A DNA stretch of 22,767 nt, taken from assembly GCA_016302015.1 (NCBI GenBank), contig JAEDOJ010000005.1:1-22767 (forward strand), read 5' to 3'. This DNA comes from Oscillospiraceae bacterium (GTDB taxonomy: Bacteria > Bacillota_A > Clostridia > Oscillospirales > Oscillospiraceae). The notes beneath the pieces are model-generated. The model was given only the letters and a program-made list of their open reading frames with translations. It had not been told where the DNA came from and made no database searches. Positions 1 through 6,772 of this stretch are shown piece after piece. A program made the translations under genes and the position numbers. The first letter of the stretch is position 1. Every line of letters begins with the position of its first letter.

Positions 1-4
1 AAAA

Positions 5-57
5 ATAATTGGAAACCAGAACAAATACACATTGTATCAATACTGGTTTCCAATTAT
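5..57 (-). terminator. Terminator-like hairpin after partial tRNA 3' end
   Basis: Perfect 15-bp inverted repeat (arms 5-19 and 43-57, loop 23 nt). Read on the minus strand it follows the partial tRNA 3' end at 57-77, and the T-run from positions 1-4 follows the stem, as expected of an intrinsic terminator. The loop is unusually long. The T-run may continue past the window edge. Confidence 0.6.
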
Positions 58-77
58 GGTGCCGCTAACCGGACTCG
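57..77 (-). other. Partial duplicate of the tRNA-Leu 3' end
   Basis: Positions 57-77 are identical to 240-260, the last 21 nt of tRNA-Leu including the CCA end. With three more bases beyond CCA the identity covers 54-77 versus 237-260, so it is a 24-nt direct repeat at 183-bp offset. Upstream (on the minus strand) no D-arm or anticodon arm is present, so this is a fragment and not a gene. It could be a footprint of an element that integrated at the tRNA 3' end, or a remnant of a second tRNA-Leu gene. The sequence does not decide between these. Confidence 0.65.
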
Positions 78-101
78 GCGTAAGGTAGGTAACCACGCGG
101 G

Positions 102-126
102 CAAAACATCCCACCGGGATGTTTTG
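102..126. repeat. Perfect 11-bp hairpin between tRNA-Leu and its partial copy
   Basis: Arms 102-112 and 116-126 (CAAAACATCCC / GGGATGTTTTG) are perfectly complementary around an ACC loop. The short T-rich stretch following on the plus strand (TTTG) makes a weak intrinsic terminator possible. No adjacent plus-strand gene needs one. Confidence 0.45.
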
Positions 127-202
127 TTTGCGGCGGGAACGATCAAAGGTATTGCCACGTCTGTGAGTCGATTTGGATCTTCGAGTCCGGAGCGGAAGAT
201 GC

Positions 203-240
203 ATAAAGCCTCCGAATCCCGAAGGATTCGGAGGCTTTAT
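203..240 (-). terminator. Terminator hairpin of tRNA-Leu
   Basis: A perfect 17-bp stem (arms 203-219 and 224-240) closes on a CGAA tetraloop, starting at the last base of the tRNA CCA end on the minus strand. The only T-run is a short one within the arm, so termination strength is uncertain, but position and stability fit a tRNA transcript terminator or 3' processing structure. Confidence 0.7.
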
Positions 241-326
241 GGTGCCGCTAACCGGACTCGAACCGGTACGGAGTCGCCCCCGGCAGATTTTAAGTCTGCT
301 ATGTCTACCTATTCCATCATAGCGGC
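240..326 (-). tRNA. tRNA-Leu (anticodon UAA)
   Basis: Read on the minus strand, an acceptor stem GCCGCTA pairs with TAGCGGC followed by an encoded ACCA end. The anticodon stem GCAGA/TCTGC encloses the loop CTTAAAA with anticodon UAA (TAA in DNA). A long variable arm precedes the T-arm with loop TTCGAGT, as expected for a class II tRNA. Length with CCA is 87 nt, normal for tRNA-Leu. A sigma-A-type promoter lies upstream (390-418) and a hairpin directly follows the 3' end, so it appears to be a single-gene transcript divergent from the thymidine kinase gene. Confidence 0.95.
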
Positions 327-389
327 ATATGTACTTTTCCTCGGAAATCCGGGCTCCCTGACAGGCCGGACGCGGCGGTTTCCTGCTGT

Positions 390-418
390 ATCTTATCATT
401 TTCCACGTCCTCAGTCAA
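390..418 (-). promoter_or_regulatory. Promoter of tRNA-Leu
   Basis: On the minus strand, a -35 box TTGACT (413-418) and a -10 box TAAGAT (390-395) are separated by 17 bp. This places the start about 57 nt upstream of the mature tRNA 5' end, leaving a GC-rich leader to be removed by RNase P. Confidence 0.75.
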
Positions 419-508
419 GTCCTTCCTGTCCTTTTTCACAAATTCTCTTCGACTCTTTTGGCAATTCATCCAATCTCCCCGCCTTTCCTTCTTTTAAAAT
501 AGTTTTTC

Positions 509-537
509 TTGCATAAAACGGATTTTTCCTGTATAAT
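509..537 (+). promoter_or_regulatory. Promoter of the nucleoside salvage genes (tdk)
   Basis: -35 TTGCAT (509-514), 17-bp spacer, -10 TATAAT (532-537). It lies 35 bp before the tdk start codon and probably drives tdk-deoD-deoB. An ATG at 509 lies in the -35 box, which argues against using it as the tdk start. Confidence 0.8.
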
Positions 538-571
538 GGTAGGGCAAAGATTATCATGCGGAGGTGCCGGA

Positions 572-1162
572 ATGGCCAAGCTTTACTTTAAATACGGTGC
601 GATGGGCTCTTCGAAAACCGCACAGGCTCTGATCACCAAGTACAATTACGAAGAAAACGGCATGCGCGTCTGGCTGATCAAGCCTTCCTCGGACGACCGT
701 GACGGCAAAACCGTCATTCGCAGCCGTGTGGGTCTGGAGGCCAATGCCGATGTCATCGCTCCCACCATGAATATCATGGAATTATTTGACCGGCGGGAGC
801 CTACGGATGTGATTATTGTAGATGAGTGCCAGTTTATGACCACCGACCACATCGACCAGCTTCGTGAGATCGTAGATATGCGTGGGGTGCCTGTCCTGTG
901 CTTCGGCCTGCGAACCGACTTCCTGAGCACCCTCTTTGACGGCAGCCGCCGGCTGTTTGAGGTGGCAGATTCCATCTCCGAGATCAAGGCCATCTGCGAC
1001 TGCGGCAACAAGGCCACCACCAACGCCCGTATCGACAGCGAGGGCTATATCGTCACCGAGGGCGATCAGCTCCTGCTGGGCGGCAACGACAGCTATATTG
1101 CCATGTGCCACAAATGCTGGGTACGAAATATCCGTGAACACCGCAAGGTCAAAAAACTCTGA
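572..1162 (+). CDS. tdk: Thymidine kinase (type II)
   Basis: Phosphorylates thymidine (and deoxyuridine) to the monophosphate with ATP in the cytosol, the first gene of the salvage cluster. The 196-aa product has the P-loop GAMGSSKT (residues 9-16), the Walker B/catalytic motif VDECQF with E85 as likely catalytic base, and a C-terminal zinc site of four cysteines (C142, C144, C179, C182). Length and motif order match the compact bacterial/human TK1-like family. The start at 572 is preferred over the in-frame ATG at 509 because GGAGG (560-564) sits 7 nt upstream and the longer form would begin inside the promoter. It ends 13 bp before deoD. Confidence 0.95.
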   Translation: MAKLYFKYGAMGSSKTAQALITKYNYEENGMRVWLIKPSSDDRDGKTVIRSRVGLEANADVIAPTMNIMELFDRREPTDVIIVDECQFMTTDHIDQLREIVDMRGVPVLCFGLRTDFLSTLFDGSRRLFEVADSISEIKAICDCGNKATTNARIDSEGYIVTEGDQLLLGGNDSYIAMCHKCWVRNIREHRKVKKL

Positions 1163-1175
1163 AAGGAGCCTGAAC

Positions 1176-1916
1176 ATGAACTATCCAACTCCCCATATCA
1201 AGGCCGCTCCCGGCGACTTCGGCAAGACCGTCCTCATGCCCGGCGATCCTCTGCGCTCCAAATTCATTGCGGAAAACTTCCTGGAAAATGCCGTTCTGGT
1301 GAACAACGTCCGGGGCGTACAGGGCTACACCGGATATTACAAGGGCGTCAAAATTTCCGTCATGGCCTCCGGCATGGGCATCCCCTCCATCGGCATCTAT
1401 TCCAATGAGCTGTACAACGCCTTCGGTGTGGAGAATATCATGCGCATCGGCTCCGCCGGCTCCATGCGTGAAGACATCCATGTACGGGACATCGTGGTGG
1501 CTCAGGGTGCCTGCACCGATTCCAATTTCGGTCATCAGTACCATCTCAACGGCACCTTTGCACCCATTGCCTCCTACGGGATGCTTCGAAAGGCGGTGGA
1601 GGCCTGCGAGGAGATTGGCGCCGTCTATCATGTGGGCAATATTCTTTCCAGCGACTGCTTCTATAATGATGAAGAAGGCTTGCCGGAGATCATGACCCAG
1701 GTTCCCATGTGGAAGAAAATGGGCGTGATGGCCTGTGAAATGGAGGCCGCCGGTTTGTACATGACCGCCGCCCGATGCGGCAAGAACGCCCTGTGTATCT
1801 GCACGATTTCCGACCATATGATCACCGGGGACGCCCTGTCGGCAGACGAACGCCAGACCTCCTTCCGGGAAATGATGCATGTCGCCTTGGAAACTGCGGT
1901 CAAACTGGAAAAATAA
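1176..1916 (+). CDS. deoD: Purine nucleoside phosphorylase, DeoD type
   Basis: Phosphorolysis of purine (deoxy)nucleosides to free base and (deoxy)ribose-1-phosphate. The 246-aa product is the usual length for the hexameric DeoD class. Visible motifs are the phosphate-binding MPGDPLRSK near residue 20, the mid-protein RIGSAGSM phosphate site, the ribose/base-binding ACEMEAAGLY segment and the C-terminal SDHMITGD with the base-protonating aspartate. ATG at 1176 has AAAGGAG 7 nt upstream. It follows tdk by 13 bp and precedes deoB by 38 bp, so the three are very likely co-transcribed; its pentose-phosphate product is the substrate of deoB. Confidence 0.95.
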   Translation: MNYPTPHIKAAPGDFGKTVLMPGDPLRSKFIAENFLENAVLVNNVRGVQGYTGYYKGVKISVMASGMGIPSIGIYSNELYNAFGVENIMRIGSAGSMREDIHVRDIVVAQGACTDSNFGHQYHLNGTFAPIASYGMLRKAVEACEEIGAVYHVGNILSSDCFYNDEEGLPEIMTQVPMWKKMGVMACEMEAAGLYMTAARCGKNALCICTISDHMITGDALSADERQTSFREMMHVALETAVKLEK

Positions 1917-1954
1917 GCAGATTTTCTGCTCGAATCTATAAGGAGATGAATTCA

Positions 1955-3121
1955 ATGAAACGTGTATTTTTATTTGTGCTGGATTCCTGCGGCTGCGGCC
2001 AGATGCCCGACGCCGCAAGCTTCGGGGATTACGGCGTCAACACCCTGAAAAGCTGTTCCACCTCCCCCAAGCTGAACATTCCCACCCTGCTTTCCTACGG
2101 TCTGGGCAACATTGAAACCGTGGATTATCTTCCCGGCACCGACGCTCCCAAGGGCGCTGTCTGCCGCCTGTCGGAAGCCTCCATGGGCAAGGACACCACC
2201 ATCGGTCATTGGGAAATTGCCGGTCTGGTCTCTCCCGATCCCCTGCCCACCTACCCCAACGGCTTCCCCGAAGAGGTTTTGAAGCCCTTCCGTGAGGCCA
2301 CCGGCCGGGGCGTGCTGGCGAACGCTCCCTGGTCCGGCACCGCCGTCATCGACAAGTACGGCGAAGAGCATATGAAGACCGGCGACCTGATCGTCTACAC
2401 CTCTGCGGACTCCGTCTTCCAGATCGCCGCCCATGAGGATATCGTTCCTCCCGAGACCCTGTATGAATACTGCCGCATTGCCAGAAAGCTTCTGGTCGGC
2501 AAGCATGGCGTGGGCCGTGTGATCGCCCGTCCCTTCATCGGCAACCCCAAGGACGGCTTCACCCGCACCTCCAACCGTCATGACTTCTCTCTGGAGCCTC
2601 CCGCGGATACCATGCTGGACGCCATCAAGGCGGCGGGACTGGATTCCATCGGCGTGGGCAAGATCTATGACATCTTCGCCCACCGGGGCACCACCGAGTA
2701 CACCTACACCAAGGGCAACACCGACGGTCTGAACAAGACCATGGCCTATGCGGAGCAGGATTTCCACGGCCTGTGCTTCATCAATCTGGTGGACTTCGAT
2801 ATGCTTTACGGTCATCGCCGGAACATTGACGGCTATGCGGCGGCTCTCACCGAGTTTGACGGCTGGTTCAAGGACTTTATGGAGAAGCTGGGTGAGGAAG
2901 ATCTTGTCATGATCACCGCCGACCATGGCTGCGATCCCGCATATACCGCCACCACCGATCATACCCGTGAGTATGTGCCTCTGATCATTGCCGGCAAGCA
3001 GGTGAAGCCCGTCAATCTGGGAACCAGATACAGCTTTGCCGATATTGCGGCTACCGTAACCGAGCTGCTGGGCGTTCCCTACGAAACTCCGGGCAAGAGC
3101 TTCGCGAAGGAAATTCTGTAA
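1955..3121 (+). CDS. deoB: Phosphopentomutase
   Basis: Interconverts (deoxy)ribose-1-phosphate and -5-phosphate, feeding sugars released by DeoD into central metabolism. The 388-aa product is the usual length of the alkaline-phosphatase-superfamily mutase. The N-terminal metal aspartate (D10, in LFVLDSCGCG), the phospho-acceptor threonine in GKDTTIGHWE (about T81) and the C-terminal metal motifs TADHGCDP and DHTREYVP are present. The DSCGCG motif replaces the DSVGIG usual for the family. An in-frame ATG at 1946 is almost adjacent to AAGGAG (1940-1945), so 1955, with correct spacing, is chosen. A GC-rich hairpin follows the stop codon. Confidence 0.95.
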   Translation: MKRVFLFVLDSCGCGQMPDAASFGDYGVNTLKSCSTSPKLNIPTLLSYGLGNIETVDYLPGTDAPKGAVCRLSEASMGKDTTIGHWEIAGLVSPDPLPTYPNGFPEEVLKPFREATGRGVLANAPWSGTAVIDKYGEEHMKTGDLIVYTSADSVFQIAAHEDIVPPETLYEYCRIARKLLVGKHGVGRVIARPFIGNPKDGFTRTSNRHDFSLEPPADTMLDAIKAAGLDSIGVGKIYDIFAHRGTTEYTYTKGNTDGLNKTMAYAEQDFHGLCFINLVDFDMLYGHRRNIDGYAAALTEFDGWFKDFMEKLGEEDLVMITADHGCDPAYTATTDHTREYVPLIIAGKQVKPVNLGTRYSFADIAATVTELLGVPYETPGKSFAKEIL

Positions 3122-3141
3122 ATTTTACGTTGCTACTCACT

Positions 3142-3169
3142 TTGGGCAGGGAACCCCCTGCCCAATTTT
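3142..3169 (+). terminator. Hairpin after deoB, weak terminator
   Basis: A 10-bp GC-rich stem (TTGGGCAGGG / CCCTGCCCAA, core arms 3144-3151 and 3156-3163, AACC loop) is followed by TTTTG. The T-run is short, so partial read-through into cdd is likely. Confidence 0.55.
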
Positions 3170-3208
3170 GCCCCCTGCATTTTAAAAATGAAATAAGGAG
3201 AAAATGAT

Positions 3209-3622
3209 ATGAAACCTTTGGAACTTGTCAATCTGGCCATTGAGGCCCGGGAGCATGCCTATGTTCCCTACTCCAAGTTTGCCGTGGGCGCCGCACTGCT
3301 GACCAAAGACGGGAAAGTCTATCAGGGCTGCAATATCGAAAACGCATCCTACGGCCCCACAAACTGTGCTGAGCGCACCGCCTTCTTTACCGCGGTTTAT
3401 CAGGGCGAGCGGGAATTTGAAGCCATCGCCATCGTGGGCGGCAAGGCAGGCCAGCCGGTGTCCGAGCTTTGCTCTCCCTGCGGCGTGTGCCGTCAGGTTA
3501 TGCGTGAATTCTGTGGAAACGATTTCAAAATCTTTTTGAGCAAAGGGGATGGCACTTATCTGGAATCCACTCTGGGAGAAATGCTGCCTTTTAGCTTTTC
3601 CAGCGAGGATTTGAACCACTAA
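3209..3622 (+). CDS. cdd: Cytidine deaminase
   Basis: Zinc-dependent hydrolytic deamination of cytidine and deoxycytidine to uridine and deoxyuridine. The 137-aa product matches the homotetrameric short class. The substrate/zinc motif NIENASYGPTNCAERTA supplies a zinc cysteine (C53) and the proton-shuttle glutamate (E55). CSPCGVC supplies the other two zinc cysteines (C91, C94). ATG 3209 has AAGGAG 9 nt upstream. It sits between deoB and the nucleoside-binding lipoprotein gene, and its uridine product can be phosphorylated by the udk gene downstream. Confidence 0.95.
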   Translation: MKPLELVNLAIEAREHAYVPYSKFAVGAALLTKDGKVYQGCNIENASYGPTNCAERTAFFTAVYQGEREFEAIAIVGGKAGQPVSELCSPCGVCRQVMREFCGNDFKIFLSKGDGTYLESTLGEMLPFSFSSEDLNH

Positions 3623-3656
3623 TTTTGGTTATTTTCAACAAATTTTTATATAGATC

Positions 3657-3685
3657 TTGATTTTTTCGTAATTTTGTGTAACAAT
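3657..3685 (+). promoter_or_regulatory. Probable promoter of the nucleoside-binding lipoprotein gene
   Basis: -35 TTGATT (3657-3662), 17-bp spacer, and -10 AACAAT (3680-3685) with an upstream TGT extension. The same TTGATTTTT start recurs in the promoter before the transporter ATPase gene (5161). Confidence 0.5.
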
Positions 3686-3728
3686 GTATGAAGCGGATAA
3701 CCCGCAAAAATATTTTGGAGGTATGAAA

Positions 3729-4907
3729 ATGAAGAAACTTGTTGCACTTCTTCTGGCTGTTTGCATGGTAGCATGCCTGTTCGCTGGCTGCTCCGGTGAC
3801 GCAGCAGAAGAAACCACCGCTACCGAAACTACTAAAGCTGTTGAAGACACCACCGCTACTCCCGAAGTTGTTGATACCGAGGCTCCCACTGAGGATACTC
3901 CCGTTGCCGGTATTGACAACAGCATGAAGGTCGCTTTCGTTACCGACGTTGGTACCATCGACGACCATTCCTTTAACCAGTACACCTATGAAGGCGTCAC
4001 CACCTTTGGTGATACTTACGGCATCGAGTGCTACTACTATCAGCCCAACGAAGACTCCGATCAGGCTCGTATCGACGCCATCGAGCAGGCCATCGCTGAT
4101 GGCTACGGCACTATCGTAATGGCTGGCTTCCTGTTTGGACCGGCTTGCGCTGCTGCTGCAGAAGCTCATCCTGACGTAAACTTCCTGGCATTGGACGTTT
4201 CCGCTTTTGACCTCGGCACCGACGTCATTCCCGCAAACGTTTCTCTGGTTGTCTACAAAGAAGAGCAGGCTGGCTATCTGGCTGGCTACGCTGCTGTCAA
4301 GGCCGGCTACACTGAGCTGGGCTTCCTGGGCGGCATGGACGTTCCCGCCGTTGTCCGTTACGGCTACGGCTTCGTTCAGGGTGCTGACGCTGCTGCTGCA
4401 GAGATGGGCACCACTGCCAACATCAAGTACTGGTACTCCGGCTCCTTCGCTCCCACCGACGAAATCGCTGCTAAGATGGACACTTGGTACGTTGAAGGTA
4501 CTGAGGTCATCTTCGCCTGCGGCGGCGGCATTTATCTGTCCTGCCTGTCTGCAGCTGATGCAAACGATGGTCTGATGATCGGTGTCGACGTTGACCAGAG
4601 CAACGAATCTGATCTCATCATCACTTCTGCAATGAAGGCCCTGAGCAACTCCGTTATTCTTGCTCTGACCGCTTGCGGCGAAAACGGCTGGACTTGGCCT
4701 GAAGCTTATTCCGGCACTTGCCAGAGCCTGGGTGCAGCTGAAGACTGTGTTGGCCTGCCCATGGAATCCAGCAAGCTGGGCGACTTCACCACTGCTGACT
4801 ATGACGCTCTGTTTGAGGCTCTTGTTTCCGGCGAGCTGGTTGTTGACGACTCCTCTGATGCAAGCGCTCATCCCGCCACCACCGCTGTTGTTGTTGACTG
4901 GCAGTAA
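3729..4907 (+). CDS. BMP-family nucleoside-binding lipoprotein (ABC importer substrate-binding subunit)
   Basis: Extracellular substrate-binding subunit of a BMP/PnrA/TmpC-type nucleoside ABC importer, 392 aa. The N-terminus is a lipoprotein signal ending in lipobox LFAGC (acylated C21), followed by a Thr/Glu/Pro-rich linker to about residue 60. The mature domain opens with VAFVTDVGTIDDHSFNQ, the hallmark of the BMP family. GGAGG (3717-3721) is 7 nt from ATG 3729 but only 1 nt from the in-frame ATG at 3723, so 3729 is chosen. It has a promoter and a strong terminator of its own, fitting the excess of binding protein over membrane components. Position between salvage enzymes and the matching ATPase/permeases supports nucleosides as ligand, an inference. 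Confidence 0.92.
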   Translation: MKKLVALLLAVCMVACLFAGCSGDAAEETTATETTKAVEDTTATPEVVDTEAPTEDTPVAGIDNSMKVAFVTDVGTIDDHSFNQYTYEGVTTFGDTYGIECYYYQPNEDSDQARIDAIEQAIADGYGTIVMAGFLFGPACAAAAEAHPDVNFLALDVSAFDLGTDVIPANVSLVVYKEEQAGYLAGYAAVKAGYTELGFLGGMDVPAVVRYGYGFVQGADAAAAEMGTTANIKYWYSGSFAPTDEIAAKMDTWYVEGTEVIFACGGGIYLSCLSAADANDGLMIGVDVDQSNESDLIITSAMKALSNSVILALTACGENGWTWPEAYSGTCQSLGAAEDCVGLPMESSKLGDFTTADYDALFEALVSGELVVDDSSDASAHPATTAVVVDWQ

Positions 4908-4948
4908 TTTTTCGCAGATTTAAGTCATTTTGTTGATTTAAGATGACG

Positions 4949-4989
4949 CCCCTCCCTACGCTCTTCAGGAGCTGTAGGGAGGGGATTTT
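4949..4989 (+). terminator. Strong intrinsic terminator after the BMP lipoprotein gene
   Basis: Perfect 11-bp stem (4949-4959 with 4974-4984, CCCCTCCCTAC / GTAGGGAGGGG), extended inward by GCTC/GAGC, followed by ATTTTT. It separates the lipoprotein transcript from the transporter genes. Confidence 0.9.
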
Positions 4990-5070
4990 TGGCTCTATGT
5001 CAATAGGCGGGGAAGAGATAAGCCGATTTTATAATTCCCTCAGAGCTTTCATTTTTTTCTCGAACTCATT

Positions 5071-5121
5071 ATTGTTACAATGTTATTAGACTAAATTATT
5101 TACATTTGAACGTTCGCAACA
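5071..5121. promoter_or_regulatory. Candidate operators upstream of the transporter operon
   Basis: Two small dyads lie in an AT-rich stretch: ATTGTTACAAT (5071-5081, 5-bp arms about one base) and the palindrome GAACGTTC (5108-5115), the latter in a wider context with a central CG, as in LacI-family operators. They sit upstream of the promoter at 5161-5190. No regulator gene is adjacent, so this is suggestive only. Confidence 0.3.
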
Positions 5122-5160
5122 TACTTTGTCAAAAAAATACAAAGAATTGAAAAAAACTTC

Positions 5161-5190
5161 TTGATTTTTATACAAGTCATGGGTTACAAT
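5161..5190 (+). promoter_or_regulatory. Probable promoter of the nucleoside transporter operon
   Basis: -35 TTGATT (5161-5166), 18-bp spacer, -10 TACAAT (5185-5190), 43 bp before the ATPase start. The -10 region reads GTTACAATG, the same 9-mer as at 5074-5082. Confidence 0.6.
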
Positions 5191-5233
5191 GGAGGTGGGT
5201 ATTAGTCCCATATCAGAAGGGAGTTGAATCTTT

Positions 5234-6772
5234 ATGGGCGATAGTAATTATGTCATTGAAATGTTGAATATCACTAAGCGTTTCCCTGGTATCATTGCTA
5301 ATGACAATATTACATTGCAGCTTAAGCGTGGAGAGATTCATGCACTGCTTGGAGAGAATGGTGCTGGTAAATCAACACTGATGAGCGTGCTGTTTGGCTT
5401 GTATCAGCCTGAGGAAGGTATCATCAAGAAGGACGGAGTAGAGGTTAAACTTCGTAGTCCTAACGATGCTACCGCTTTGCAGATTGGTATGGTGCATCAG
5501 CATTTTAAATTAGTCGAATGTTTTACTGTTCTGGACAACATTATCTTAGGCTGTGAGTCCACCAAGCTTGGTATGCTGCAAAAAAAGGAAGCCAGAAAGA
5601 AAGTCATAGAGCTTTCGGAGAAGTATGGTCTGCAGATCGATCCTGACGCTTTGATTTCTGACATTTCTGTCGGTATGCAGCAGCGTGTAGAAATCCTTAA
5701 GATGTTGTATCGAGATAATGAGGTTCTTATTTTTGACGAGCCTACCGCTGTTCTCACTCCTCAGGAAATTGACGAATTGATGGATATCATGCGTAATTTC
5801 CGATCCGAGGGAAAGAGTATTCTGTTTATTACTCATAAGCTTGCTGAAATTAAGGCTGTCGCTGACCGCTGTTCAGTTCTGCGTAAAGGCAAGTACATGG
5901 GTACGGTAGATGTTGCCACTACTTCCGTTGAGGAAATGTCCCGTCTGATGGTCGGACGTAATGTCAACTTTAAGGTTGATAAGCCTGATGCAAATGTTGG
6001 CGATTTGGTTCTGGAAGTGAAAGACGTTACCGTTCCTTCCAAGGTTCACAAGAACAACGCTGTGAGTAATGTATCCTTTAGAGTCCATGCAGGCGAAATT
6101 GTTTGCTTGGCCGGTATTGAGGGAAATGGTCAGACTCAGTTTGTCCATGCTTTGACCGGTCTGGATAAAATGTCCTCCGGTTCTATCATATTTAAGGGTG
6201 AAGACATTACCAAGGCATCCATTCGTACCCGCAGCAAGATGGGCATGAGCCACATTCCCGAGGATAGACATAAACATGGCTTGATCCTCGATTATACTTT
6301 GGAACAGAATATGGTTCTTCAGAGATATTGGGAGCCTGAATTCCAGAACAAAGGCTTTATAAGGTTTGATAAGGTTCGTGAGTACTCTGATCGTCTGATC
6401 GAGCAGTACGATGTTCGCTCCGGTCAGGGTTCTATTACCACCGCACGTTCCATGTCTGGCGGCAACCAACAAAAGGCTATTATCGCTCGTGAGATTGATA
6501 AGGATCCCGATCTTCTGGTTGCAGTTCAGCCTACCCGTGGCCTGGACGTTGGTGCGATTGAGTACATTCATAAGCAGATTGTTGCTCAGCGGAACGCAGG
6601 CAAGGCAGTTCTTCTTGTTTCTCTGGAGTTAGACGAGGTTATGAACCTGTCTGACCGTATCTTGGTTATGTATGAAGGTGAAATCGTCGGTGAATTTGAT
6701 CCGAAGAATACCACCGTGGAAGAACTCGGCCTTTACATGGCTGGTGCAAAAAGAATGGGGGTAAATCAATGA
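5234..6772 (+). CDS. nupA: Nucleoside ABC importer, duplicated ATP-binding subunit
   Basis: Cytoplasmic ATPase of a NupABC/YufOPQ-type nucleoside importer, 512 aa with two nucleotide-binding domains. Domain 1 has Walker A GENGAGKST (40-48), signature SVGMQQR (145-151) and Walker B LIFDEPTAVLTP (D168, E169). Domain 2 has a degenerate Walker A GIEGNGQT (294-301), a good signature MSGGNQQK (407-414) and Q432 in place of the catalytic Glu in VAVQPTRGLD, the asymmetric pattern usual for carbohydrate/nucleoside importers of this class. GGGAG lies about 10 nt before ATG 5234. Its stop overlaps the permease start (ATGA). Third codon positions are visibly richer in T than in the deoD/deoB genes. Confidence 0.92.
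   Translation: MGDSNYVIEMLNITKRFPGIIANDNITLQLKRGEIHALLGENGAGKSTLMSVLFGLYQPEEGIIKKDGVEVKLRSPNDATALQIGMVHQHFKLVECFTVLDNIILGCESTKLGMLQKKEARKKVIELSEKYGLQIDPDALISDISVGMQQRVEILKMLYRDNEVLIFDEPTAVLTPQEIDELMDIMRNFRSEGKSILFITHKLAEIKAVADRCSVLRKGKYMGTVDVATTSVEEMSRLMVGRNVNFKVDKPDANVGDLVLEVKDVTVPSKVHKNNAVSNVSFRVHAGEIVCLAGIEGNGQTQFVHALTGLDKMSSGSIIFKGEDITKASIRTRSKMGMSHIPEDRHKHGLILDYTLEQNMVLQRYWEPEFQNKGFIRFDKVREYSDRLIEQYDVRSGQGSITTARSMSGGNQQKAIIAREIDKDPDLLVAVQPTRGLDVGAIEYIHKQIVAQRNAGKAVLLVSLELDEVMNLSDRILVMYEGEIVGEFDPKNTTVEELGLYMAGAKRMGVNQ

Noticed and set aside
160..200. A second tRNA T-arm on the plus strand (TTCGAGTCCGG near 179-189)
   Set aside because: The flanking bases cannot form the T-stem or an acceptor stem, and no other tRNA arms are present. 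The 11-base match is probably incidental or a repeat remnant.
37..516. Short open frames across the tRNA-Leu and hairpin region on both strands
   Set aside because: They translate the tRNA, its partial copy and the hairpins (for example the GSSPVSGTI stretch from the tRNA 3' end). These are RNA-gene sequence, not protein genes.
1970..2962. Long antisense open frame opposite deoB
   Set aside because: Shadow of the C/G-ending codons of deoB; Gly/Val/Ala-rich translation with no recognisable family and no ribosome binding site.
3591..4871. Very long open frame (over 400 codons) antisense to the BMP lipoprotein gene
   Set aside because: No ribosome binding site, low-complexity Ser/Val/Gly-rich translation, and the sense strand has an unambiguous lipoprotein gene. 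It arises from the sense codon choice (GCT, GTT, GAC and few stops on the other strand).
5234..6772. Degenerate second ATP-binding site of the importer ATPase as a possible defect
   Set aside because: Loss of Walker A Lys and of the catalytic Glu in the second domain is the usual state of this importer class, so it is not evidence of decay.
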